From positions 1 through 64,000 of the forward strand of contig JAPOQN010000030.1 in assembly GCA_026710655.1 (NCBI GenBank): a stretch of 64,000 bases of DNA, written 5' to 3'. Source of the DNA: Chloroflexota bacterium (GTDB lineage Bacteria; Chloroflexota; Dehalococcoidia; Tepidiformales; Tepidiformaceae). The position numbers were made by a program, and so were the translations under genes. The notes under the pieces are model-generated. The model worked only from the letters and a program-made list of their open reading frames with translations. It searched no databases and was not told the DNA's origin. Each line of letters begins with the position of its first letter. Within the stretch, counting starts at the first letter, position 1. Shown piece by piece: positions 43,352 to 50,969 of this stretch.

Positions 43352-44533
43352 GTGGAACACGATTCCCCCGGAGCCGAACGCTTCATCTCGCGGAGCCTCG
43401 CCTCTGTGCCCGCAAGCGGCATCCGTAAGTTCTTCGACCTCCTCAGCACCATCGACGACGTCATCTCCCTCGGTGTCGGCGAACCGGATTATGTAACCCC
43501 CGAACCCATCAGCCGCGCCGCCGTCGAGAGCATCGAGAAGGGCGAGACCCACTACACCTCCAACTACGGCCTCATGGAGCTCCGCGAGGCCCTCGCCGAG
43601 GAGTTGCAGACGCTCTACGGCGTCGCCTACGACCCCGCCACCGAGATCGTCGTCACCAGCGGTTCCAGCGAAGCCTTCGACATCGCCCTCCGCTCCCTCA
43701 TCGACGACGGCGACGAGGTGCTCTGCCCCGACCCCAGCTACGTCGCCTACGAGCCCGCCGTGACCATGGCCAAGGGCCGCTTCCGCCCCGTCCCCACCAG
43801 CGCCGAGCACGAGTTCCGCCTGCTCGCCGGCGACGTATCCGAGCGGGTCACCGAGCACACGAAGGCGCTTCTCTTCGGCTTCCCCGCCAACCCCACGGGC
43901 GCGACCATGGACCGCCCCAGCCTCGAAGCCGTCGCCGAGGTCGCCGCCGCCAACGATCTCGCCGTCATCAGCGATGAGCTCTACGCCCGCCTCACCTACG
44001 AAGGCGAGCACACGTGCTTCTCCTCGCTCGAGGGCATGCGCGACCGCACCATCCTCATCGGCGGCTTCAGCAAGACCTACGCCATGACCGGCTGGCGCAT
44101 CGGCTGGCTCGCCGCCCCCGCCCCGCTCGCCGAGGCCGCCATGAAGGTCCACCAGTACGTGATGATGTCGGCCCCAACCGCCGCCCAGTACGCCGCCCTC
44201 GCCGCCCTCCAGCACGGCGAAAGCTTCGTCCAGGAAATGCTGGCCGAATACGACCGCCGCCGCCGCCTCATGGTCGATGGCCTCCACGCCGTCGGCCTCC
44301 CCGCCTTCCGCCCCCGCGGCGCCTTCTACGCCTTCCCCGACATCCGCCCCACGGGCATGGACAGCACCACCTTCAGCGAGCGCCTTCTCGCCGAGGAGCG
44401 CGTCGCCGTCGTGCCCGGCGCCGCCTTCGGCGCCTGTGGCGAGGGCTTTGTGCGCGCCTGCTACGCCAGCGGCTACGAGCAGATCGAGCGAGCCCTCGAA
44501 CGCATCGGCCGCTTCGTCCAGCGCAACCGCTAA
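43352..44533 (+). CDS. Pyridoxal-phosphate aminotransferase, class I/II
   Basis: A 393-residue fold-type I aminotransferase close to aspartate/aromatic aminotransferases of subgroup I-gamma. The PLP Lys is in GGFSKTYAMTGWRIGW. Other motifs are GEPDYVTPEPI, FGFPANPTGATM and VVPGAAFGACGEGFVR (substrate carboxylate Arg). I chose GTG at 43352 after GGAAGGAACG; the frame to 43259 crosses the hairpin and lacks homology. The amino-acid substrate is not certain. Confidence 0.85.
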   Translation: MEHDSPGAERFISRSLASVPASGIRKFFDLLSTIDDVISLGVGEPDYVTPEPISRAAVESIEKGETHYTSNYGLMELREALAEELQTLYGVAYDPATEIVVTSGSSEAFDIALRSLIDDGDEVLCPDPSYVAYEPAVTMAKGRFRPVPTSAEHEFRLLAGDVSERVTEHTKALLFGFPANPTGATMDRPSLEAVAEVAAANDLAVISDELYARLTYEGEHTCFSSLEGMRDRTILIGGFSKTYAMTGWRIGWLAAPAPLAEAAMKVHQYVMMSAPTAAQYAALAALQHGESFVQEMLAEYDRRRRLMVDGLHAVGLPAFRPRGAFYAFPDIRPTGMDSTTFSERLLAEERVAVVPGAAFGACGEGFVRACYASGYEQIERALERIGRFVQRNR

Positions 44534-44539
44534 CCGCTC

Positions 44540-44896
44540 GTGGACCCCAACCTCCACCTCGCCGACTGGCTCGGCCGTCGCGTTGCCATCGAGATCGATC
44601 GCCCCCTCGGCGCCACCCATCCCCGCGAGGCCGACATCCTCTACGAGGTCAACTACGGCTTCGTCCCCGGCACCCTCGCTCCCGACGGCCACCCCATCGA
44701 TGCGTACGTCCTCGACGCGGCCGAACCGCTGGAACGGTGCGAGGCCACCGTCATCGCCATCGTCCGCCGCCGGGACGACGTGGAGGACAAGCTGGTGGCC
44801 GTGCTGGACCCGAACAGCGCGTGGGACGCCGCCGGGATTGCGGCTGCCGTCGACTTCCAGGAGCGCTTCTTCGACTCCTGGCTGGAGTGCCCCTGA
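44540..44896 (+). CDS. Inorganic-pyrophosphatase-like protein, short form
   Basis: A 118-residue protein with the family I pyrophosphatase core: YEVNYGFVPGTLAPDGHPIDAYVL. The metal motif D-x-D-P-x-D reads DGHPID here. The protein is much shorter than the usual 170 residues. GTG start 6 bp after the aminotransferase stop. It may hydrolyse PPi or another phosphate anhydride. Confidence 0.75.
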   Translation: MDPNLHLADWLGRRVAIEIDRPLGATHPREADILYEVNYGFVPGTLAPDGHPIDAYVLDAAEPLERCEATVIAIVRRRDDVEDKLVAVLDPNSAWDAAGIAAAVDFQERFFDSWLECP

Positions 44897-44921
44897 CGCT
44901 CACCCGAGCCCGTGCTAGACT
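44893..44921 (+). promoter_or_regulatory. Promoter CTGACG-17-TAGACT of acyl-CoA dehydrogenase gene
   Basis: -35 CTGACG (44893-44898, overlapping the upstream stop codon), 17-bp spacer, -10 TAGACT (44916-44921). The start codon is 75 bp downstream. Confidence 0.55.
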
Positions 44922-44932
44922 CGCGCGGCTAA

Positions 44933-44964
44933 CCCCCGCGGAGGGGGCGCGTCTTTGTGCGCCC
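44933..44964 (+). promoter_or_regulatory. Two mutually exclusive hairpins in the leader of the acyl-CoA dehydrogenase gene
   Basis: CCCCC (44933-44937) can pair with GGGGG (44943-44947), or GGGCGC (44945-44950) can pair with GCGCCC (44959-44964). The two stems share bases 44945-44947 and cannot form together, an attenuator-like layout. Stability was not computed. Confidence 0.35.
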
Positions 44965-44995
44965 GCCTCGCGACCCTGATGAAGGACGGACAACG

Positions 44996-46105
44996 ATGGA
45001 TCTGAGCCTCACCGAAGAGCAAAACCTGATCCGCGACTCGGCGCGCGACTTCCTCGAGAACGAGTGCCCCGAAGAACACGTGCGGGCCATGGAAGAAGAC
45101 GAGGCCGGCTACAGCCCAGACCTCTGGAAGAAGATGGCCGGGCTTGGCTGGCAGGGCCTCATGGTTCCCGAGGAGAACGGCGGCTCCGGCTTCAGCTACT
45201 TGGACCTCTGCGTCCTCGTCGAGGAGTTCGGGCGCGCGCTCGTTCCCGGTCCCTTCATCCCCAACGCCACCTGCGCCGCCTGGCTCGTCGTTGCCGGTAA
45301 CGAAGCCCAGAAGGCGAAGTACCTCCCCGGCATCGCCAGCGGGACCGCCATCCACACCTACGCTGTCACCGAGGAATCGGGCCGCTGGGACCGCGCCGGC
45401 TACACCCTCACCGCCAGCGCCGATGGCGACAACTACGTGCTCAGTGGCTCGAAGCTCTTCGTGCCCGACGCCAACGTGGCCGACTACCTGCACGTCATCG
45501 CGAATACGCCCGATGGCCGGCTCGCCGACTTCATCATCGCCCGCGACCAGGCCGGCGTGGAGGTCAACCTCCTCAAGACCATCGCCAGCGACAAGCAGGC
45601 GGAAGTCGTCCTGAACAACGTCAGCGTCGCTGCCGAGGACGTCATGCCCGTCGATGCCGAGACGAGCATGCGCGGTCGCAACATCGCCGTGAATCTTGAG
45701 AACGCCTACCTCGTCGGCCTCGCCCAGAAGGACTTCGAGATCGCCGTCAACTACGCCAAGGAGCGTGTCCAGTTCGGCCGCCCCATCGGCTCCTTCCAGG
45801 CCATCCAGCACAAGGCCGCCGATATGGTCACCGACGTCGACGGCATGCGCTTCATCACCTACAAGGCCGCCTGGGCCACCAGCGAGAACGAGCCTTCCCA
45901 GCACATGGACACGTCCATGGCGAAGGCCTGGTGCAGCGAGGCCAGCCGCCGCGTGGTCGCCCATGGCCAGCAGATCCACGGCGGCATCGGCTTCACCAAG
46001 GACTACATCATCCAGCTCTACTTCCGCCGCCAGAAGCGCGCCGAGCTCTTCTGGGGCGACGCCGACTACCACCGCGAGCAAGTCGCGGCCATGCTGGAAA
46101 TCTAG
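44996..46105 (+). CDS. Acyl-CoA dehydrogenase family protein lacking the usual catalytic Glu motif
   Basis: A 369-residue acyl-CoA dehydrogenase-fold protein (MDLSLTEEQNLIRDSARDF; GLGWQGLMVPEENGGSG; ERVQFGRPIGSFQAIQHK; QIHGGIGFTKDY). In place of the E-G-T-S-x-I motif the end reads AELFWGDADYHREQV, as in the FadE-type subunits of heteromeric enzymes. It may need a partner subunit such as the dehydrogenase at 50970 (an inference). The SD is weak (AAGGACGGA). Confidence 0.85.
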   Translation: MDLSLTEEQNLIRDSARDFLENECPEEHVRAMEEDEAGYSPDLWKKMAGLGWQGLMVPEENGGSGFSYLDLCVLVEEFGRALVPGPFIPNATCAAWLVVAGNEAQKAKYLPGIASGTAIHTYAVTEESGRWDRAGYTLTASADGDNYVLSGSKLFVPDANVADYLHVIANTPDGRLADFIIARDQAGVEVNLLKTIASDKQAEVVLNNVSVAAEDVMPVDAETSMRGRNIAVNLENAYLVGLAQKDFEIAVNYAKERVQFGRPIGSFQAIQHKAADMVTDVDGMRFITYKAAWATSENEPSQHMDTSMAKAWCSEASRRVVAHGQQIHGGIGFTKDYIIQLYFRRQKRAELFWGDADYHREQVAAMLEI

Positions 46106-46128
46106 CTCCAACAGCCGGAAACCTGTTG

Positions 46129-46157
46129 AAAGGCCCCGCCGATTGGCGGGGCCTTTC
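46129..46157. terminator. Strong bidirectional terminator hairpin
   Basis: A perfect stem AAGGCCCCGCC / GGCGGGGCCTT with GATT loop, preceded by A's and followed by T's on either strand. It separates the acyl-CoA dehydrogenase gene from the converging vapC. Confidence 0.85.
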
Positions 46158-46160
46158 GCG

Positions 46161-46595
46161 TCACTCCAGCGGGTCGATCACCGTCAGGAACGGGAAGCGG
46201 TGAAAGTCGCGGTCATTCGTACAGATTTGACTGATCCCGTGTTCTCGAAGCACGACAGCAATGTGGACATCATGGGCGAAGTTCCCCCGCACTTCGGGCA
46301 ACTCTGCGAGCGTCTGGCTGAGCAGGGCTGAATGCCGGCTCGTCGCGGTGAGCATTTCGAATCCGGGTGACTCCAGAAGGCCACGGATGAAACCCCACGA
46401 CTGACTCGACGTCAGTGGCGAGGCGAAGGCGCCGGGCCGCGTGCTCACCCGCAAGAACTCGTAGATCACGCTCCACGTCAGGAAAGTCGGGGTTGCATCG
46501 AGGCGCCACGCTTCGAGCTTTCGCCGGCAAACATCTCGATACTCGGAACGCGCGTTGACGGCATAAAGAAGCACATTCGTGTCGACCGCTAACAC
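46161..46595 (-). CDS. vapC: VapC-type PIN-domain toxin
   Basis: A 144-residue PIN ribonuclease (MLAVDTNVLLYAVNA; VIYEFLRVS; FAHDVHIAVVLREHG; CTNDRDFHRF), with the acidic residues in AVDTN, VIYEF, HDVH and NDRDF placed as in VapC. The GTG start directly follows the antitoxin stop. It is predicted to cleave tRNA or rRNA when free of antitoxin. Confidence 0.85.
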   Translation of the reverse strand: MLAVDTNVLLYAVNARSEYRDVCRRKLEAWRLDATPTFLTWSVIYEFLRVSTRPGAFASPLTSSQSWGFIRGLLESPGFEMLTATSRHSALLSQTLAELPEVRGNFAHDVHIAVVLREHGISQICTNDRDFHRFPFLTVIDPLE

Positions 46596-46976
46596 CTACG
46601 CTTCGTCCGTCGCATCGTGTGCCTCTGGATCGTAGGGCGCCACGTCCTCCGCCGCGACGAGCTGCCCCGGCTCCAGCGTGCCGGCGGCACTGTCTGCGGT
46701 GCTCGCCGGCCTGGCCCCGTAGAGGCGCTCATCCCGTTCCCGGTCCAGCACTTCGTACAGAGCCTCGCGGTCGGCCACGTCCACGAGTGGCTCTCCCATG
46801 TCGTAGAGGGGCAGGGGCGGAAGCGTCTCAGCGGCGCGAGCGGGAGCCTCGCCTTCCGCCAGGATCCGCCGGATCCCAGCCTCGACGAGCGCGCCCATGG
46901 TCGTCTTGCGCCTGATGGCCTCTTCCTTCAGCCGCGCCATGGTTGCCTCATCAAGATTGAGTGTCGTCTTCTTCAT
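46596..46976 (-). CDS. vapB: Ribbon-helix-helix antitoxin (VapB type)
   Basis: A 126-residue protein with an N-terminal ribbon-helix-helix domain (MKKTTLNLDEATMARLKEEAIRR, read in two parts) and a disordered acidic C-terminus that would wrap the toxin. I chose the ATG at 46976, 7 nt after a TATGGT box inside a palindrome; an ATG at 46988 is also in frame. Confidence 0.8.
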   Translation of the reverse strand: MKKTTLNLDEATMARLKEEAIRRKTTMGALVEAGIRRILAEGEAPARAAETLPPLPLYDMGEPLVDVADREALYEVLDRERDERLYGARPASTADSAAGTLEPGQLVAAEDVAPYDPEAHDATDEA

Positions 46977-46978
46977 AT

Positions 46979-47000
46979 GGGCAACCATATACCATTGCCC
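46979..47000 (-). promoter_or_regulatory. Palindromic operator/promoter of vapBC
   Basis: Inverted repeat GGGCAA-N10-TTGCCC (46979-47000) with TATATGG in the middle. A TATGGT -10 box (46984-46989) lies inside. This is the expected layout for autorepression by the VapB-VapC complex. Confidence 0.6.
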
Positions 47001-47030
47001 ACCGCATCACAAGTACCTTCCCCAGAATCC

Positions 47031-47342
47031 CTAGTGGGGGTGCGGATGCCCGTGCGAATGCCCGCCGGGGCCGTGGCTATGGCCATGGTGGGTGAGGTCA
47101 TCCGTGCCGCCGGCATCGAGGTCGCCGTCGCCATCCGCCTCGCCATCACCGCCGTCTTCCCAGGGAGCGGGACCATCGCCCACCCCCGCCTCGGCGCGAC
47201 CCACCACCGCGAAGTTCCCGATGATCTTCTTCGCCTGTGCGCCGCAGCCGGGGCAGGGCGCGAGCTGCAGGGCGTCGCCCATCGGCATGCGCTTTTCGAA
47301 ACGCTCACCGCAATCCGGGCACTGGTATTCGTAGAGAGCCAT
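47031..47342 (-). CDS. FmdB-type zinc ribbon protein with His-rich tail
   Basis: A 103-residue protein: FmdB-family zinc ribbon (MALYEYQCPDCGERFEKRM... CPGCGAQAKKIIGNF), an acidic Gly/Asp linker, then a tail of His/Gly/Pro (HHGHSHGPGGHSHGHPHPH). The ribbon likely binds zinc. The tail, with nine His, could store or bind Zn, Ni or Co. FmdB proteins are small presumed regulators. Confidence 0.8.
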   Translation of the reverse strand: MALYEYQCPDCGERFEKRMPMGDALQLAPCPGCGAQAKKIIGNFAVVGRAEAGVGDGPAPWEDGGDGEADGDGDLDAGGTDDLTHHGHSHGPGGHSHGHPHPH

Positions 47343-47373
47343 GCCGGGATGGTGGAGAGGGTCGCCCGCTAGG

Positions 47374-47625
47374 TCAACCCGAGCGGGAGTTGCGCTCCCG
47401 TTCGTACGGACCCGAGCGCCGCGCCACCTGGCGGAACCGGTCGAAGTTGCCGTCGAAGCTGCGGATGGCGGAGCCGCGCCGTACCCCCTGGTGCTCGCAG
47501 GCGCTGCCGACGGAGCAGCTGGCGCAGCAATAGCGCCGGGTCGCCATCATGTGCGGGTCACCCTCGATGGGCGTCAGGCAGCGCTCACAGCGCATCGTTT
47601 CGGGCACGGCAACCTCCACGCGCAT
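47374..47625 (-). CDS. Small Cys-rich metal-binding protein
   Basis: An 83-residue protein with CERCLTPIEG, RRYCCASC and GSACEHQG, i.e. a treble-clef or metallothionein-like cluster of seven Cys. The remainder is Arg/Ser-rich. ATG at 47625 chosen; 47595 is also possible. Same strand as and upstream of the FmdB gene. Function unknown. Confidence 0.55.
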   Translation of the reverse strand: MRVEVAVPETMRCERCLTPIEGDPHMMATRRYCCASCSVGSACEHQGVRRGSAIRSFDGNFDRFRQVARRSGPYERERNSRSG

Positions 47626-47696
47626 TCTCCGCGCCTGCGCCCATCGGCGAAAGGGGCAGGCTGGCCCGCGCCCTGCCACTCCGTCATGCTTGAGTC

Positions 47697-48263
47697 ATGG
47701 TTCGCATCAATCGCGTCTACACCCGCGCCGGCGACGATGGCACGACCGCCCTCGCCGGAGGCCAGCGCGTTCCCAAGGAGAGCCTCCGCATCGAGGCCTA
47801 CGGCACCGTCGACGAGCTGAACAGCGCCATCGGGATCGCCGTCGCTTCCGGCCTCGAGGCGCCTCTGGCCGAGCCCTTCGGCGTGATCCAGCAGGTGCTC
47901 TTCAACCTCGGCGCCGAACTCGCCACCCCCCGCCAGCCCGACGACGAGGTAACCGGGCCCCACGTCGAGAGCCGCCACGTTGACCAGCTTGAAGCCTGGA
48001 TCGACGGCTGGAACGACGACCTCGAACCCCTTACCAGCTTCGTCCTCCCCGGCGGCGACCCCACCGCCGCCCACCTCCACCTCGCCCGCACCATCTGTCG
48101 CCGCGCCGAACGCCTCACGTTCGCCCTCAGCCGCGAGGAGCATGTGGGCGAGTTCGTCGCCGCCTACCTCAACCGCCTCAGCGACCTGCTCTTCGTCGCC
48201 TCCCGCCTCCAGAACCAACTTAGCGGCCACGGCGACGTGCTCTGGGATTCGCGCAGGTTCTAG
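47697..48263 (+). CDS. pduO: Cob(I)alamin adenosyltransferase, PduO type
   Basis: A 188-residue ATP:cob(I)alamin adenosyltransferase that makes adenosylcobalamin. The ATP motif is YTRAGDDGTTALAGG, and GTVDELNSAIG, FVLPGG and RTICRRAERLTFAL are also present. Such enzymes support B12-dependent mutases such as methylmalonyl- or ethylmalonyl-CoA mutase, which would fit the ccr cluster, though it is 20 kb away. Confidence 0.9.
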   Translation: MVRINRVYTRAGDDGTTALAGGQRVPKESLRIEAYGTVDELNSAIGIAVASGLEAPLAEPFGVIQQVLFNLGAELATPRQPDDEVTGPHVESRHVDQLEAWIDGWNDDLEPLTSFVLPGGDPTAAHLHLARTICRRAERLTFALSREEHVGEFVAAYLNRLSDLLFVASRLQNQLSGHGDVLWDSRRF

Positions 48264-48266
48264 CCG

Positions 48267-49043
48267 CTACCGCCGCAACCGCACGATGTGCCCGTCCGCG
48301 AACACCCCTCGCGTGCTGATCCCCAGCCGCTCGTACGCCGCTCGCGGCACACCCAGGTCTGCGGCGTAAATCTCGCCGACCTGCTTCGCGCAGACCGGTA
48401 GCACCTGGCCCGTCTTCGGTAGGTCGAAGACCAGCGTCGTCGCTGCCGTCACCGAAGGGCTGCTGACCACGCCCGTGCCCGCGTTCACCCCCGTGGGTAT
48501 ATCCAGCGCGAGGATCGGCCGCCGTGCCGCGCCCGCGATCTCCGTGACCGCCGCCGCGAGGCCCGTCGGCGCACCCTCGAGCCCGTATCCCACGAGCGCG
48601 TCGACCACCAGGTCCGCGCGCTGCAGGTGGTCCTCGGCGGTGTGCTCGCTGGTGTCGCTATCGTGCGGCTCGGCGATCCCCGACTCCGACAGGATGTGCA
48701 GGTGCCGCCGCGTCACGAAGCTCATCTGCGTCTCCACCTCGCCCAGCAGCGGCTCCGCCTGGACCCCCCAGTTGTCGAGGTGCCGCACCGCACAGAGCCC
48801 CGCCGCTCCCACGTGTCCGCCACCCGCCAGCACCACCACCCGCTGCCCCTTGGCGCTGCCGCCCAGCATCGCCAGCACGAACTGCGCCGTCGCCTGCCCC
48901 GCGTTCTCGACCGCCTGCAGGATGTCGTAGTGAAACACTTCCTGGGCGGCGCGCTGAACCTCCCGCATCTGACCGGGGGTCACGGTCGGGGTGTCCTTCA
49001 GCTTCCGCTGGGGAAAGCCGCCGGGATCCTGTTTCACCGCCAT
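48267..49043 (-). CDS. nnrE: NAD(P)H-hydrate epimerase (YjeF N-terminal domain only)
   Basis: A 258-residue YjeF_N protein: VTPGQMREVQRAAQE, QAVENAGQATAQFV, VVVLAGGGHVGAAGL and LALDIPTGVNAGTG. It repairs hydrated NAD(P)H by epimerisation. The ADP/ATP-dependent dehydratase domain often fused at the C-terminus is absent. ATG at 49043 chosen; the open frame to 49316 runs into queF antisense-frame sequence without homology. Confidence 0.85.
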   Translation of the reverse strand: MAVKQDPGGFPQRKLKDTPTVTPGQMREVQRAAQEVFHYDILQAVENAGQATAQFVLAMLGGSAKGQRVVVLAGGGHVGAAGLCAVRHLDNWGVQAEPLLGEVETQMSFVTRRHLHILSESGIAEPHDSDTSEHTAEDHLQRADLVVDALVGYGLEGAPTGLAAAVTEIAGAARRPILALDIPTGVNAGTGVVSSPSVTAATTLVFDLPKTGQVLPVCAKQVGEIYAADLGVPRAAYERLGISTRGVFADGHIVRLRR

Positions 49044-49057
49044 GAGAGGGACCGATG

Positions 49058-49423
49058 CTACGCCTGCGGATGCATCGCGGTCACCCGCGCCGTGATGCCC
49101 CCGCGGGCGTGAAAGTCCCCGATGACCGTCGCCCGCCGCGGGGCGATGGCCGCCACCACGTCGTCGAGGATGACGTTCACCACGTCCTCGTAGAAGATGC
49201 CTCGCTGGCGGAACGCCTGCAGATAGAACTTGAAGCTGCGTAGCTCGATGCAGCGCGCCTCGGGCACATAGATCAGCGTGATCGTCCCGAAATCCGGCTG
49301 CCCCGTCATCGGACATACGCTCGTGAACTCAGGCGCGTCGAAGCGGATCTCGTAATCACGCCCCGGGTGCTGGTTCTCGAAGGAGTCGATCGTGCCGTCG
49401 GTGGCGAATTCGTTGGCGCCCAT
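49058..49423 (-). CDS. queF: NADPH-dependent 7-cyano-7-deazaguanine reductase
   Basis: A 121-residue type I QueF that reduces preQ0 to preQ1 for queuosine in tRNA. The thioimide-forming Cys is in FTSVCPMTGQPDF, the QueF motif in ELRSFKFYLQAF, and DFHARGGI follows. ATG at 49423. It follows the transporter gene on the same strand, forming a preQ0 uptake and reduction pair. Confidence 0.9.
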   Translation of the reverse strand: MGANEFATDGTIDSFENQHPGRDYEIRFDAPEFTSVCPMTGQPDFGTITLIYVPEARCIELRSFKFYLQAFRQRGIFYEDVVNVILDDVVAAIAPRRATVIGDFHARGGITARVTAMHPQA

Positions 49424-49467
49424 CCGCGCCAGCGTGCGACTCGCGGAGCGAGCGCGCAAGCGCCCGC

Positions 49468-50217
49468 CTACCGCTTCAGGGTCAGTCCAAAGGGAAGCGG
49501 AATCGGGCTGAAGTCCGTGTCGGTGTCGTAGACATCCACGCCTTCGAGCCGCTTCATCGTGTTCACCACGTAGTAAGTCAGCGGTGTCGCGACAACTTCG
49601 TAGACCGTCTTGATCACCCACGCCCGCCAGACGAACGCCCAGAGCGCCTCGCCGTTCGCGATCGTGGCGGTCCCGAAGAACGCGATCGTGAGGAAGACGG
49701 CCGAGTCCAGCCCCTGCCCGACGATCGTGGAGCCGATTGTCCGAGTCCACAGGAACCGTCCCTGCGTGGCCCGCTTCAGCCGCGCCAGCACGTACGAGTT
49801 CGCGAACTCCCCCACGAGGAATGCGACGAAGCTGCCGCCAACGATCCGCCACGTCTGCCCCAGAATCGACTCGTAGGCCTCCTGGTCGGCCCAGAAGGGC
49901 GCTGCCGGAACCTCCTGGGCGATCACGATCGCCAGCACGACCATCGCGTTCGCGAAGAACCCCGTCCAGATGACCCGCCGCGCAACGGAGTAGCCGTACA
50001 CCTCCGTGAGGATGTCGCCGATGATGTACGAGACCGGGAAGATGATGACCGCAGCCGGCTGGAAGTAGTCGAACGCCCCGCCAACCAACCCCGAGATGTT
50101 CACTATCTTGATCGCGATGATGTTCGAGACGATCAGCGCACCCGCGAATATGACGGCCACGGGCATCAGGTAGCGGAAGTGGCGCTCTCCGGCTTCCGTC
50201 ATCATCGTCTGGGTCAT
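49468..50217 (-). CDS. yhhQ: Queuosine precursor transporter (YhhQ/DUF165)
   Basis: A 249-residue inner-membrane protein with six to seven TM helices of the queuosine precursor transporter family: VSNIIAIKIVNI, FPVSYIIGDILTEVYGY, and IGSTIVGQGLDSAVFL. It imports preQ0/preQ1. A TAGAAT box (50227-50232, minus) lies 9 nt before the ATG, so the leader would be very short. Confidence 0.9.
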   Translation of the reverse strand: MTQTMMTEAGERHFRYLMPVAVIFAGALIVSNIIAIKIVNISGLVGGAFDYFQPAAVIIFPVSYIIGDILTEVYGYSVARRVIWTGFFANAMVVLAIVIAQEVPAAPFWADQEAYESILGQTWRIVGGSFVAFLVGEFANSYVLARLKRATQGRFLWTRTIGSTIVGQGLDSAVFLTIAFFGTATIANGEALWAFVWRAWVIKTVYEVVATPLTYYVVNTMKRLEGVDVYDTDTDFSPIPLPFGLTLKR

Positions 50218-50258
50218 GGAGCGCCGATTCTAGCAGCCCGCGAGCCACCCTCCCGCGC

Positions 50259-50264
50259 TACCAT
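50259..50264 (+). promoter_or_regulatory. -10 box TACCAT for a leaderless DUF402 gene
   Basis: TACCAT ends 6 nt before the ATG at 50271. The divergent transporter gene has TAGAAT at 50227-50232, so two short or leaderless transcripts start from one 53-bp gap. Confidence 0.45.
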
Positions 50265-50270
50265 GGCTGC

Positions 50271-50960
50271 ATGACCGCGCCCGGCGAGACCCGTTTCCGC
50301 CCCGGCCAGCCGATCCTCCACCGCACGCCCTTCATCCCCGAGAACGGCGCCTCCCCGCCCGTCATCGCCGACGTGCGCCCCACGGTTGTCGTCGAGGACA
50401 GCGACGCACTGGTCACCCTCTGGCTGCCCGAGGGAACCCCCACGAAGCGCTCCCTGCCGCTCGATCCCCACCAGCCCAAGCCCTGGCTCGAAGGCGAGTG
50501 GGACCTGGTCGACGGCACCTGGCCCTGGCACACCCTGATGTTCATGGTGCCCGGCCAGTGGCGTGCGACCTGGGCCTGGTGGATGCCCGACTGGGAGTTC
50601 ATTGGCTGGTACGTGAACCTCGAGGAGCCGCTCCTGCGTACGCCTCTCGGCTTCGACTCCCGCGACCTCCAGCTCGATGTCCTCGTCAACCCCGAACGCC
50701 GCTGGCAGTGGAAGGACGATGACGACCTCACGCGCTGCCTCGACCTCGGCATCATCTCGGAGCCCGTCGCCAGGCGCGTCCGCGCCGAAGGCGAGGCCGC
50801 CATCGTCGACATCGAGCACGGCGCCTGGCCCTTCACCGACGACATGCGCGACTGGCGCCCCGACCCCGACTGGCCCACCCCCACCTACGCCCACATCCCC
50901 GAGGACCAGCTCCTCGCCATCCACGACGAGGCCCACTGGGCCAACCCCAACCGCCTCTAG
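50271..50960 (+). CDS. DUF402 family protein (FomD-like phosphohydrolase fold)
   Basis: A 229-residue DUF402 protein. The barrel-like core has WEFIGWYVNLEEP, LGFDSRDLQLDVLV and WQWKDDDDL, acidic motifs that bind metal in the FomD/Ntdp nucleotide hydrolases. The C-terminus adds a Trp/Pro-rich stretch. It probably hydrolyses a nucleotide or nucleotide-conjugate; the substrate is unknown. Confidence 0.7.
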   Translation: MTAPGETRFRPGQPILHRTPFIPENGASPPVIADVRPTVVVEDSDALVTLWLPEGTPTKRSLPLDPHQPKPWLEGEWDLVDGTWPWHTLMFMVPGQWRATWAWWMPDWEFIGWYVNLEEPLLRTPLGFDSRDLQLDVLVNPERRWQWKDDDDLTRCLDLGIISEPVARRVRAEGEAAIVDIEHGAWPFTDDMRDWRPDPDWPTPTYAHIPEDQLLAIHDEAHWANPNRL

Positions 50961-50969
50961 CCGAAGGGC

